Below, piece after piece: positions 8,941 to 22,089 of a DNA stretch of 64,000 bases (within the stretch, counting starts at the first letter, position 1; each line of letters starts with the position of its first letter). The stretch spans positions 496,001 through 560,000 of the forward strand of contig NZ_CP060488.1 in NCBI RefSeq assembly GCF_014334015.1, written 5' to 3'. This DNA is from Bacteroides sp. M10 (GTDB taxonomy: Bacteria; Bacteroidota; Bacteroidia; Bacteroidales; Bacteroidaceae). Both the position numbers and the translations under genes were made by a program. Below the pieces are notes generated by a model, which was not told the DNA's origin, did not search any database, and saw only the letters and a program-made list of their open reading frames with translations.

Positions 8941-11124
8941 TTAAGGAATATCAGTCATCTCAAAAACTAATGTACCACCATTCATTATTTGCGTATGGGA
9001 TATTGTATTGGTTACTAAATTTCCATTCAACATTACAGACTTTACATATTTATTTGCTGACGAATAATTTTGAGCTTTTACTGTGAAATACTTACCGTTT
9101 AGCAAATGAATAGTAGCTTGAGGGATCTGAGGGGCACCTAACACATAATTACCACTAACCGGATCTACCGGATAAAAACCCAATGCGCTGAACATATACC
9201 ATGCCGACATCTGCCCACAATCATCATTACCACACAGTCCATCGGACTTAGGCAAATAGAACTTATCAAAAATTTCTCTTACCAACTCTGCTGTACGCCA
9301 CTGTTCGCCCGCAAGAGTATACATATATACCACATGGTGACTTGGTTCATTTCCATGTGCATATTGTCCAATTAATCCAGTAACATCACCAACAAAACCA
9401 GCACTTTTCGCATCGGACTGCAAGAAAAATAAAGAATCCAACTTGGTTATAAAGGCCTCTTTTCCTCCCATTAAATCTATCAAACCATCAATATCATGCA
9501 AAACATGCCATGTATACTGCCATGCATTCCCCTCCGTATAGTCGCCCCCCGCTGTACCAGCATGAGATAAAGCCAACTTGTCAAAAGGCACACGCCAGTT
9601 GCCTTTCGTATCCTTCCCCCTCATCAGTTGACTTTCCGGATCAAACAAGTTCTTATAATAATTAGCTCTCTTCATGAAAAAACGATAATCTTCTTCTTTG
9701 CCTAATTTCCGTGCCAGTTGTGCTGCACAATAATCATCATAAGCACCTTCTAATGTACGGGACACAGCTTCATCCTTAATCAAATCAATTGGATAATATC
9801 CATATTCATCATAGATATTCCATTCTGAACGATAATGATTTCGGGTCAAAGTATTTTTCACTTCACCATATACCTGTTCCGGATCTATCCCTTTAATATC
9901 TTTCATACAAGCTTCCACTACTACAGGAATTCCATGGTTGCCGATCATACAATAATTTTCCTTTCCCCACAAAGCCCAAATAGGTAAGAATCCTTGTACT
10001 TTACTATGGGTTAACATTGTATTTATCATATCAGGCACCTTTTCCGGAACCAATATTGTGTACATAGGATGGGCGGCACGAAAAGTATCCCATAGAGAAA
10101 AGGTTGAATAGTATTCACCTGACAAAGAGACAAAAATAGAATCATTAGCCCCACGATATTTTCCATCTACATCGGCTATATTGTTTGGTTGAAAAAAGAG
10201 ATGGTACATGGATGTATAAAAGTTTCTTTTTTGCTCTACACTTCCTTCTATCTCAACTCGTGACAATATATCTTCCCATCTTTTGCTACTCCTCTCTTTC
10301 ACTTGATTAAAATTCCAGTGTGCCAATTCTGAGTCCATATTCCCATACGCCCCCTCTATGCTGACTGTAGATAAAGCAACTTTAGCCTGTAACACATCTC
10401 CCTTTTTCTGATTAAAATGAAAAACGCAAATAGGAGCCTTATTATGTTCATTCCCTTTTATCGTATCAATAGATACAATCGGTTTATCAAACTGAATAAT
10501 ATAATACAATTGCCGTTCTACCCATCCTTTCAAATGATGAAATCCTGATATTGTATAATCATCCACAACATTCACCTTTGAATGAATGACACGAGTTTCA
10601 TACTGTTCTTCCGTACTAACAGAACCACTTTGAAAATTAATATACACTGCTCCTCCGTCTCGATCAAAAGAGTATTTATGTATGGCAACATGAGGCGTGC
10701 AACTTAATTCTACTTTAACATGATTATCGTCTAAATACACAGAATAATATCCTGGCGAAGCTATCTCTGTATCTTTAGAATATTTACTCTTAAAGTCTTT
10801 TCCCGAAACTCCGGAAAATGGCATCATCAAAAGATCACCCATATCAGGAATACCAGTTCCATTGAGTTTATTTTGAGTAAATCCCCAAATCAGCGAATCG
10901 TTATAATTATAGCCACTGCAATGTTCCCAGCCAAAATTTCCAGTTTGAGGCCCTGGCTGAACAAATCCTAAAGGACAAGCTGCTGCAGGAGTTGTATGTC
11001 CTGTATAAGCAGTACCTACAAATGGGTCAACGTATTGAGTCAAATTACGATCTTTCACATCTGTAGATTTGCAAGAGTAAAATCCACAAATAAAGAATAA
11101 AATAATTATCAGATATATTTTCAT
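8941..11124 (-). CDS. GH92 family alpha-mannosidase (lipoprotein)
   Basis: This is a canonical GH92 exo-alpha-mannosidase. Conserved blocks are YVDPFVGT at the mature N-terminus, LWDTFRAAHPMY, GNHGIPVVVEA, YTEGNAWQYTWHVLHD, HGNEPSHHVVYMY (general acid Glu) and GNDDCGQMSAWYMFSALGFYPVDP (acidic motif of the catalytic site). At 727 aa it has full family length. The signal peptide ends in CGFYSC, so the protein is probably lipid-anchored, in the periplasm or on the outer face. It is followed after 23 nt by a clan GH-A gene and preceded after 33 nt by the GH2 gene. Closest subgroup by motif is the alpha-1,2-mannosidase type, but specificity is not provable here. Confidence 0.94.
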   Translation of the reverse strand: MKIYLIIILFFICGFYSCKSTDVKDRNLTQYVDPFVGTAYTGHTTPAAACPLGFVQPGPQTGNFGWEHCSGYNYNDSLIWGFTQNKLNGTGIPDMGDLLMMPFSGVSGKDFKSKYSKDTEIASPGYYSVYLDDNHVKVELSCTPHVAIHKYSFDRDGGAVYINFQSGSVSTEEQYETRVIHSKVNVVDDYTISGFHHLKGWVERQLYYIIQFDKPIVSIDTIKGNEHNKAPICVFHFNQKKGDVLQAKVALSTVSIEGAYGNMDSELAHWNFNQVKERSSKRWEDILSRVEIEGSVEQKRNFYTSMYHLFFQPNNIADVDGKYRGANDSIFVSLSGEYYSTFSLWDTFRAAHPMYTILVPEKVPDMINTMLTHSKVQGFLPIWALWGKENYCMIGNHGIPVVVEACMKDIKGIDPEQVYGEVKNTLTRNHYRSEWNIYDEYGYYPIDLIKDEAVSRTLEGAYDDYCAAQLARKLGKEEDYRFFMKRANYYKNLFDPESQLMRGKDTKGNWRVPFDKLALSHAGTAGGDYTEGNAWQYTWHVLHDIDGLIDLMGGKEAFITKLDSLFFLQSDAKSAGFVGDVTGLIGQYAHGNEPSHHVVYMYTLAGEQWRTAELVREIFDKFYLPKSDGLCGNDDCGQMSAWYMFSALGFYPVDPVSGNYVLGAPQIPQATIHLLNGKYFTVKAQNYSSANKYVKSVMLNGNLVTNTISHTQIMNGGTLVFEMTDIP

Positions 11125-11157
11125 ACAACTTTACCATTTAATAAATTAATAAGTCAT

Positions 11158-14748
<3,591 letters not shown>

Positions 14749-14803
14749 TTATAGTAAAAAATTATCTGACCATACAATTCACAGGTTTATAGATAATAAC
14801 CTA

Positions 14804-16174
14804 TTATTTCTGCAACTCCAAAACATATGGATATGTAGACATTGTCAAACGTACAGAGTTGACATTGTCCAATGTTTCAATCTCGGAAGAGCTATATGTA
14901 GGATCGTAAATTTTCACTGATTTAAATGTATTATCAAAATTAATGGTCACTTTCTCATTCCCACCAGAATACTTCTCATCCCAAACAACTAGCATAAACC
15001 GTCCTGTACTCTTTTGTAACAAGAGATAATGAACAGTAGCCGGTTTCATCGGTATCGAGAAAGTCAAAGTTTCTAAAGTTGTCTCCGCCTGTGGATTATC
15101 AGCTAGAATAGACGTCAAATTATGCAAATAATGCGCAGCAACTTTTGGAGTGCCATCTTGATTAAAAAAAGCAAAGGCAGCGTGATTTGTTTCATCACTA
15201 TGAGTTTTCAATAAATAGATGGCCGTATATGCCCATCCTCTTTTAAATTGAGCTAAATACAAATTCATATACATACATCCTTGCATTTCCTCGGTGAGTA
15301 TATCTTCCCCTTGTTGGCCAATAGTGATACCCGTTTCTGTAGTAACTCTGGGCAAAGTTGCTAGTTCTTTCTCCGTATAACCAGAGAAACCATTAACCCA
15401 TGTAATACCATAATTTCCATACAGACCGTCTGCGTGAGAATCCGCTGACGGATCTGAAGCTCTCCAAGTCATATTATCATGTATACCAGGCCATGACGGA
15501 TGCGATATATAATTATGGCAATTAGCATAATCTGCAAATTTAGTCCCGACTGGATACAACGCTGAACTCCCTTCCGGTATTTCAAGATATTGAAGTCCTA
15601 CATTATCTGTTTCAGCTCCATTCTCACTAATATGAAACACAGGATATTTTTTCAGCACTTCATCTCCTTTGACTATCGAATATAAATCCCGCATTAAATC
15701 AGCAATGGGTAACCAAGTTCCATTGCTACCACCGGTAACTCCATTGTAGACAACAGACCAATTATTAGGCTCATTAGGACCTTCAAAAGCTAGAAGAGCT
15801 CCGGCTTCTGCAAGCTTCCGTGTTTTCAATATTTTGTCAGTCAGACTTGCTGTTGTTAAATCTCCTCCGCTACTCGTGCCAATGCAAACTTTTGCTCCTG
15901 TCTCTTTATGCAAAGTTATAATATCATCCAACTCCTGATCTGCTCCATATCCTCCACGAATCCACCGGGCTCCCAAATAGTTTATAAAATCAATTGTCTG
16001 ATATAAATACTCCCCTCTTGACACAATGGAAGAATTTACTCCAATGCTATTTAAGAAATCATTTGCACTTTTAGCACTAACCGTCTCTTTCACCAAAATA
16101 TGATCATATTCCAACGGTTCTGTTTCACATGATAATAACAAAGGAAACATTAATATATAGAAGAAGTTTTTCAT
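14804..16174 (-). CDS. Putative clan GH-A glycoside hydrolase lipoprotein
   Basis: This is a 456-aa lipoprotein (MKNFFYILMFPLLLSC). After a short linker it has a TIM-barrel-like domain with GPNEPNNW (Glu135, likely acid/base) and TTETGI (Glu280, likely nucleophile), the signature of clan GH-A, plus a small C-terminal beta-sandwich (about 365-456). I do not recognise a defined CAZy family. It is not a close copy of the other GH-A protein at 7283-8917. Its position just behind the DUF1735/PKD lipoprotein and in front of GH2 suggests a surface or periplasmic enzyme making the first or second cut on the PUL substrate, but that is inference. Confidence 0.68.
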   Translation of the reverse strand: MKNFFYILMFPLLLSCETEPLEYDHILVKETVSAKSANDFLNSIGVNSSIVSRGEYLYQTIDFINYLGARWIRGGYGADQELDDIITLHKETGAKVCIGTSSGGDLTTASLTDKILKTRKLAEAGALLAFEGPNEPNNWSVVYNGVTGGSNGTWLPIADLMRDLYSIVKGDEVLKKYPVFHISENGAETDNVGLQYLEIPEGSSALYPVGTKFADYANCHNYISHPSWPGIHDNMTWRASDPSADSHADGLYGNYGITWVNGFSGYTEKELATLPRVTTETGITIGQQGEDILTEEMQGCMYMNLYLAQFKRGWAYTAIYLLKTHSDETNHAAFAFFNQDGTPKVAAHYLHNLTSILADNPQAETTLETLTFSIPMKPATVHYLLLQKSTGRFMLVVWDEKYSGGNEKVTINFDNTFKSVKIYDPTYSSSEIETLDNVNSVRLTMSTYPYVLELQK

Positions 16175-16203
16175 ATAATATAAATTTAAAATTCAAAACC
16201 AAA

Positions 16204-17466
16204 CTATTCTATCGGAGCCCCATATACCTCTATTTCAGATAAGAAAGCATACTGATTAGGTCCCTTTGTCGCCGTATATCTAAAATAACGAGCTTCCGGT
16301 AAAAGAACCATTGTATATGTTTGCCCTGCATCTTTTTGCGAATCAAAAGCAAATGTTCCCATGTCGGTCCAATCATTTCCATTTAAACTTACCTCAAATT
16401 TATGTTCGGTCTGTCCTCCATTATTACCTTGTCTTCTGTAGCACACAAAACTGCTAATAATATATTCTCGTCCCATGTCAACAATAAACCAGTGCGGATA
16501 GCCAGGTTGAGCTTTATCCCATTGAGTATGCCAAAAAGTAGTCAGGTCTCCGTCTATTGTAGCCTGCGCTAAACCTGCTATAGGAGAATCGCTCCATTCC
16601 GCTTCTTTAGGTTCTTCACTATCACATCCAACAATACTCCATCCTGAATTATCTAACTTTGCAGCCTGTATAAGCTTCAATCGTAATGTATAAGCTGCAT
16701 CTCCTGAAATGCCTTTAGCATTCAAAGTTACATCATAAATGCCCAAATCATCATATACATGTTCCGGATTAAGTTCTGTAGAAGTTGTTCCGTCTCCAAA
16801 ATCCCATAACACAGAAGTTACATATTTAGCAGTACTGTTGAATTTCACTTTAGTACCATCTAATGAATATGTGAAACTTGCTTCCGGAACCATAATCTTT
16901 GTATCAATAACTACAATTGTAGTTCCTAAAGAATTATTTATTTCTTGATCAGCTTTTACTATCTGTACAGCGAAAGCATACTTCTTTCCTCTATTGGTAT
17001 TCAAAAAATCTAAATCTACCGTTACAAAAAATGGCTCATAATCCTTACCGGTAGCAATCTGAAGATTTGAGGGAATGGAATATTTATCAGAAGATAGAAT
17101 CTCGACTCCATCCAGTAGAGTATTACCAGCAGCAATCAATGAAGCAATCGTATCTGGATATGCTTCCAAATTCACAGAAACATTATTATCACGATTTAAT
17201 CCAGACCGATACACAGCTAGAGCTACATTAAAAGCATTATTTTCTGTATCAATCTTAAAAGAATAAGTATTACCCGGTGTTGGAACTGCAGTACTTGAAG
17301 ATGGAATATCATTGATAACATAAATGCCATTAACTGCGGTTGGCAAATATATTTTTGAATCAGGATAATCCATCGATACAATTTCTTCATATCCACATGC
17401 TGTCATTATGACTCCACACAAGAATAGTAAGAAAGCTTTCTTGATATCTATATTAGCTCTTTTCAT
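16204..17466 (-). CDS. Surface glycan-binding lipoprotein: DUF1735 - PKD - F5/8 type C
   Basis: This lipoprotein takes the SusE/F-like position after susC/susD. The signal peptide ends in MTAC at about residue 24 from the ATG at 17466. It is followed by a DUF1735-like beta-sandwich (about 30-185, ending VQIVKAD), a PKD domain (about 195-270; motif SVLWDFGDGTTS and EHVYDDLGIYDVTL) and a C-terminal F5/8 type C (discoidin, CBM32-like) domain (about 280-418; FWHTQWD, FIVDMG, YFRYTA). I chose 17466 because the upstream in-frame ATG at 17529 would overlap the susD end at 17505. It is probably exposed on the cell surface and binds substrate for the neighbouring transporter. Confidence 0.85.
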   Translation of the reverse strand: MKRANIDIKKAFLLFLCGVIMTACGYEEIVSMDYPDSKIYLPTAVNGIYVINDIPSSSTAVPTPGNTYSFKIDTENNAFNVALAVYRSGLNRDNNVSVNLEAYPDTIASLIAAGNTLLDGVEILSSDKYSIPSNLQIATGKDYEPFFVTVDLDFLNTNRGKKYAFAVQIVKADQEINNSLGTTIVVIDTKIMVPEASFTYSLDGTKVKFNSTAKYVTSVLWDFGDGTTSTELNPEHVYDDLGIYDVTLNAKGISGDAAYTLRLKLIQAAKLDNSGWSIVGCDSEEPKEAEWSDSPIAGLAQATIDGDLTTFWHTQWDKAQPGYPHWFIVDMGREYIISSFVCYRRQGNNGGQTEHKFEVSLNGNDWTDMGTFAFDSQKDAGQTYTMVLLPEARYFRYTATKGPNQYAFLSEIEVYGAPIE

Positions 17467-17504
17467 TTTTATTCTTTTTACTTTAATAAGTTCACTACAT
17501 ATTA

Positions 17505-19220
17505 TTACCATAACGGATTTTGACTCCATCCTGCAATATCCAAATCTCCTTGTGGAATAGGATATAAATACATTTTAGGTTCAAAATTTCTTTTTTCTAT
17601 TTCAATAGGACTATATGAAGGTACTCCACCCCGATTCAAAATTTCAAGTCCTCGAAGAGGTATATTAAGAACTCCCTTTCCCATTTCATTGTCAGCAGCA
17701 ATCATCCAGCGACGAGCATCCCATAGACGATGATCTTCAAAAGCTAGTTCTATTCTTCTTTCATGGCGAATCTTCTGACGAACAGCATCCTGATCTAATC
17801 CATCTGGAAGTTCAGGCATCTTTATACCTTCGCGTCGACGTATCTTATCATAATATATTTTTATATCTGAATGTGTCGGCTGGTATTCGTTTAAAGCCTC
17901 AATATAATTCAAATAAACCTCTGCTAAACGGATAAGAATCCATGTATGTACACTAGTACGACCTTCCAGTAAATTTAACTCCGGATCAATATATTTCAGC
18001 AAATATTGTCCAGTTTTAGTAGCACGAGGGACTCCTTTACCATCTCGTCCGCCAGTCCAACATTCCACCGGACGTCCGTTGAACTTTGTCATATTGCTCA
18101 GTATAGTAAAAGCCAAACGAGGATCTCTACCTTTATAGGGATTTGCTGCATGATTTTTATTGTTCCAGTCAAAAGCTGTTCCATCCAACATCTCATAATC
18201 ATCCAACAGATTTAATGAAGGAGTATTCCCACTATTACCTAAATCATATCCAACCGGATAATTAGTTTTCTCAAAATCATTACTGGCACCATCTCTACGC
18301 GCCAAAATTATTTCTGCATCTGTATATGAACGAAAAACCCCTTGATAATTATTTGATAAAGCATAACCGGCATCTGTCAAATCAATCACATCTTTTGCAG
18401 CATCAGCTGCTTTTTTCCACCTTTCTTTTCTATCTATTGGTTTTACTGATATCAAATCCTTATTTGCATAACCCGAAGCCCATTTTTCAGGAGAATTAAA
18501 TAAATCACTTGCTGCATAAAGCAATACTCTACTTTTTAAAGCAAGAACAGCTCCCCTTGTAGCACGTCCTAAATTCTCTTGCTCTGTATACTTAATCGGT
18601 AATCCTAGAGCAATGTCATCACATTCTTTTACTATAAAATTAACACAAGAATCCAGCGTATTACGTGGAAAGGAATCTCCTATTTCTACAGGACGAGTTA
18701 TCACTGGCACTCCTCCGTAGCGTTTTATCAATTCAAAATAAAAGTAAGCTCTAAGGAAACGAACTTCATACTTCCACCTCTTAATATTATCTAGTCTGTT
18801 TTGGTATTGTTCATGTCCAATATCATCAGGATTCAAACGATACATCTCAAGATCTAAATTATCCGAATTGGCTAAAAAATGATTTACTAAATAAATTCCA
18901 CGAAAATTATTCCACCATGAGCCACCATCCGGATTATTTTTGGCATTCCATGATCCTACATTAAACATCTGTATACTAGATGTTTCAAGTGTATATTCTG
19001 CTTCATCTGAAGCTGAAGCCATCATTGCTCCATCAACACATCTAAATCCGGAAGGCAAATAATTATATATAGCAACAGCTCTGGATTGTGTATTATTATA
19101 GAGAGTTAAAACATCATCTTCTGTAAGAGAAAGCACTACTTCACGATCAAGAATGCTATCGCAGGCATTTACCAATAGAAGTAAAGCTGCGCCATACAAT
19201 ATAGTTTTCACTTTTTTCAT
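17505..19220 (-). CDS. SusD-like outer-membrane lipoprotein (second pair)
   Basis: This RagB/SusD family lipoprotein closes over the SusC pore and captures the glycan. It has signal peptide MKKVKTILYGAALLLLVNAC; the TPR-like helices are typical (FLRAYFYFELIKRYGGVPVI, RGAVLALKSRVLLYAASDLF), as are the C-terminal RHERRIELAFEDHRLWDARRWM block and the closing NPLW tail. The ATG at 19220 is preferred to the in-frame ATG at 19229, since the charged signal start follows directly. It lies 28 nt downstream of the second susC. The protein is about 570 aa, the normal size. Confidence 0.95.
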   Translation of the reverse strand: MKKVKTILYGAALLLLVNACDSILDREVVLSLTEDDVLTLYNNTQSRAVAIYNYLPSGFRCVDGAMMASASDEAEYTLETSSIQMFNVGSWNAKNNPDGGSWWNNFRGIYLVNHFLANSDNLDLEMYRLNPDDIGHEQYQNRLDNIKRWKYEVRFLRAYFYFELIKRYGGVPVITRPVEIGDSFPRNTLDSCVNFIVKECDDIALGLPIKYTEQENLGRATRGAVLALKSRVLLYAASDLFNSPEKWASGYANKDLISVKPIDRKERWKKAADAAKDVIDLTDAGYALSNNYQGVFRSYTDAEIILARRDGASNDFEKTNYPVGYDLGNSGNTPSLNLLDDYEMLDGTAFDWNNKNHAANPYKGRDPRLAFTILSNMTKFNGRPVECWTGGRDGKGVPRATKTGQYLLKYIDPELNLLEGRTSVHTWILIRLAEVYLNYIEALNEYQPTHSDIKIYYDKIRRREGIKMPELPDGLDQDAVRQKIRHERRIELAFEDHRLWDARRWMIAADNEMGKGVLNIPLRGLEILNRGGVPSYSPIEIEKRNFEPKMYLYPIPQGDLDIAGWSQNPLW

Positions 19221-19248
19221 TACTACCATTATTAAAAGTTACACTTTG

Positions 19249-22059
19249 CTATAATTGGATACTTAAACCAAAACTAATTGTTCTTAAAGCAGGATAACCA
19301 CTCATTGTTTCCGGGTCTGTAAATCCATCCATATGATCAAGAGAAAATAAATTCGTTCCATTTGCAAATATTCTGACTTTCTCCAAATTAATTTTTCTGG
19401 AAAACTGGAATGGCAATGTATATCCTATTTCCAAACTTCTTAGCTTTAAAAAATTTCCATTTTTCTGCCAAAAAGAAGATGCCTGATAATTATTCAAATT
19501 ATTCTCTGAAGACAATCGAGGATAAGTAGCTGTTTCTGCTGTTTCAGGTGTCCAACGCCCCATAGCTATACTAGAAACCTTACCATCATTTTGAAAAGCA
19601 TGGTAATATTTCCCACCGCAATACACAGTACGATTAGCCGCTCCCTGAAAAAAGACATCCAGATCAAAGCCTTTAAATGTTATTCCACCATGAAGCCCTA
19701 GAGTTATTTGAGGCATTGAAGTATAGCCAATTGGATAATAGTCATTCGAATCAATCTTTCCATCTTTATTTTGATCTTTATATTTTATATCCCCCGGACG
19801 TACATCTGTAAATGTTTGAGTAGGCGATTTCAATATATCATCTTCATCTTTAAAAAATCCTATGGCTTCCAAAACGAAAGGCTGCCCTACCATACGTCCT
19901 GTTCCATACAAATATTCATTCTCTTGGATTGCTTCTGCATTATAAACAACTTTATTCTTTGCATACCAGAAACTGGTTTCTACAAAATAAGTCAGATCTT
20001 TCTTACCAATTCCATTATAACGAATAGAAGTCTCAAGTCCCTTATTGTCTACCTTACCAATGTTTATATCCGGGCGGGATATCCCTAAATAATCTGGAAC
20101 TGTCCGATAAGGCTGTGAAAGAATATTTGAACGTTTTTGAATAAAATAGTCAAATGAAACATCAATCTTATTAATCAACGTAGCCTCAAAGCCGGCATTA
20201 AACTTCTTTTCTTTCTCCCATGTGACATCAGGGTTGGCTAGTTTCCCCTGAACTAAACCATCCTGTACATTATTAGAGTTACCAAGATGATAGCCATATC
20301 CATCATAATATTGGTCGAACATATAGCGTATACCTCCAATATTATCATTACCAACTATGCCATAGGAAGCTCTCAGCTTTAAATAATTCAAAATCGGATT
20401 TCCTTTTAGAAAAGCCTCATTAGATAATATCCATCCTAATGAACCTGCAGGGAAAAAACCAAAACGATGTCCTTTGGGAAAATTCTCCGTTCCATTGTAA
20501 CCAAACGAAAATTCTCCAATATAGCGTTTATCATATGAATAAGTCACACGTCCTCCCATAGCAATATTCTTGTAGGAAAGATCAGTTCCTGTCACAACAT
20601 AATCATTATATGATCCTAAATATATAGCATCAATATTATGTAGTTCGTTAAACGTACGATTATAATTTAATGAAGCCTGCAAAGAATAATCTCTCCATTG
20701 TGAAGAACTAGACTCATCTCCAGCTAAAGAAGTATTCTGACCATAGGTCGTATAAATAATCTCATCGGCATTATCACGATCAACAGAATAACGAGCATAT
20801 TGACGTGATTTTTTTGAATATGACTTAAAATAAGTATTAAAGCCAACCGCACCACTAACACTCAATCCAGGAGTAATAAACCCCAAGTCACCTTTTAGTT
20901 GAAATATAGCCTGCAAAGATCTACCATTATAAGAAGTATAACCAGTCTGCATCAAATCACCCAAAGGATTTGAGTACATAGAATTACCACCATACATGCC
21001 CGTTGACACATAAACGGGGAAAGCATTTGGAGCAATAGAAGACATCAAATCAAACATCCCTGAAGTATTTTCACTAGTCCCAGGATTAGTTTTATCTTCA
21101 ATTGTTCCACCAAGAGTTACAGCTCCCTGCAATCGCTTTGACAATTTCACATCAATATTCGTACGAAAATTGTAACGGGTATATGTTCCATTTTTTGAGA
21201 AGTCTGAAACATTTCCAGCTTTTCGATATAGACTCCTGTCGTCAAGAACATTGAGTAACACAAAATATCGGAAATATTCATTACTTCCACTCGCTGTAAA
21301 ATTATAATTAGTTATAGGGGCAGCCTTTCTTAGAATAGTCTCGTACCAGTCCACATCCGGGTGAAAAATTGGGTCATTACCCGCTTTATAGGCTTCTAAG
21401 TCCATCGGTGTATAAAGTGGTGACTTTCCATCATTCACTAAGGCCTCATTATATAATGTTGCATAATCATACGCTCCTAAAAACTCAGGTAAACGAAGTG
21501 GCTGCTGAAAACCACTTTGAATGCTAAAATTAATCTTTATCTTATCACTAGTACCTCGTTTAGTAGTTATCAGTAAAACCCCATTTGCCCCTTTTGATCC
21601 ATAAATTGCAGTGGCAGAAGCATCTTTCAATAAAGTAATTGATTCTATTTCTTGTGGAGTCAATTGCTGAAAATAAGCCTCTGTTGACTGAAAACCATCA
21701 ATCACAATAAAAAGACCTGCTCCAGAACCATATGTATTTACTCCCCGAGCATTCATTGCCGGAGAATCCGCTCCCGGTTCACATCCCCATTGTTGAACAA
21801 CCAACCCTGGAATCCGTCCGTTAAGCATATTGGCTATATTAGGGACAAATGATTTTAGCTCATCACCTTTAACAGAAGAAACAGCACTAGTTGTCATCCA
21901 TTTCGGTTGTATGCCATATGCAACCCTATTTATATCATTTTGCAATAAAGTATCAACTCTAAAAGTGTGAGCCATAGCAAAGCTACAATTCATTCCGAAT
22001 AGTAAGGATACGAATAATATTCTCCTTATATATATGATGTTTTTTATATCGTTTCTCAT
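19249..22059 (-). CDS. SusC-like TonB-dependent transporter lacking the N-terminal carboxypeptidase-like domain
   Basis: This outer-membrane TonB-dependent receptor imports glycan fragments with its SusD partner. A signal peptide (about 1-30, ending SFAMA) leads almost at once into the plug domain (MLNGRIPGLVV, ITLLKDASATAIYGSKGANGVLLITTKRG), followed by a 22-strand barrel ending in FGLSIQL. At 936 aa it is shorter than the other SusC (1066 aa) because the usual CarboxypepD_reg-like N-terminal domain is missing. No sensory STN domain is present, so it is unlikely to signal to a FecR protein. The gene lies 30 nt after susD of the first pair. Confidence 0.94.
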   Translation of the reverse strand: MRNDIKNIIYIRRILFVSLLFGMNCSFAMAHTFRVDTLLQNDINRVAYGIQPKWMTTSAVSSVKGDELKSFVPNIANMLNGRIPGLVVQQWGCEPGADSPAMNARGVNTYGSGAGLFIVIDGFQSTEAYFQQLTPQEIESITLLKDASATAIYGSKGANGVLLITTKRGTSDKIKINFSIQSGFQQPLRLPEFLGAYDYATLYNEALVNDGKSPLYTPMDLEAYKAGNDPIFHPDVDWYETILRKAAPITNYNFTASGSNEYFRYFVLLNVLDDRSLYRKAGNVSDFSKNGTYTRYNFRTNIDVKLSKRLQGAVTLGGTIEDKTNPGTSENTSGMFDLMSSIAPNAFPVYVSTGMYGGNSMYSNPLGDLMQTGYTSYNGRSLQAIFQLKGDLGFITPGLSVSGAVGFNTYFKSYSKKSRQYARYSVDRDNADEIIYTTYGQNTSLAGDESSSSQWRDYSLQASLNYNRTFNELHNIDAIYLGSYNDYVVTGTDLSYKNIAMGGRVTYSYDKRYIGEFSFGYNGTENFPKGHRFGFFPAGSLGWILSNEAFLKGNPILNYLKLRASYGIVGNDNIGGIRYMFDQYYDGYGYHLGNSNNVQDGLVQGKLANPDVTWEKEKKFNAGFEATLINKIDVSFDYFIQKRSNILSQPYRTVPDYLGISRPDINIGKVDNKGLETSIRYNGIGKKDLTYFVETSFWYAKNKVVYNAEAIQENEYLYGTGRMVGQPFVLEAIGFFKDEDDILKSPTQTFTDVRPGDIKYKDQNKDGKIDSNDYYPIGYTSMPQITLGLHGGITFKGFDLDVFFQGAANRTVYCGGKYYHAFQNDGKVSSIAMGRWTPETAETATYPRLSSENNLNNYQASSFWQKNGNFLKLRSLEIGYTLPFQFSRKINLEKVRIFANGTNLFSLDHMDGFTDPETMSGYPALRTISFGLSIQL

Positions 22060-22089
22060 ATCTTCATCTATTAAGCTACATTTAACTGT

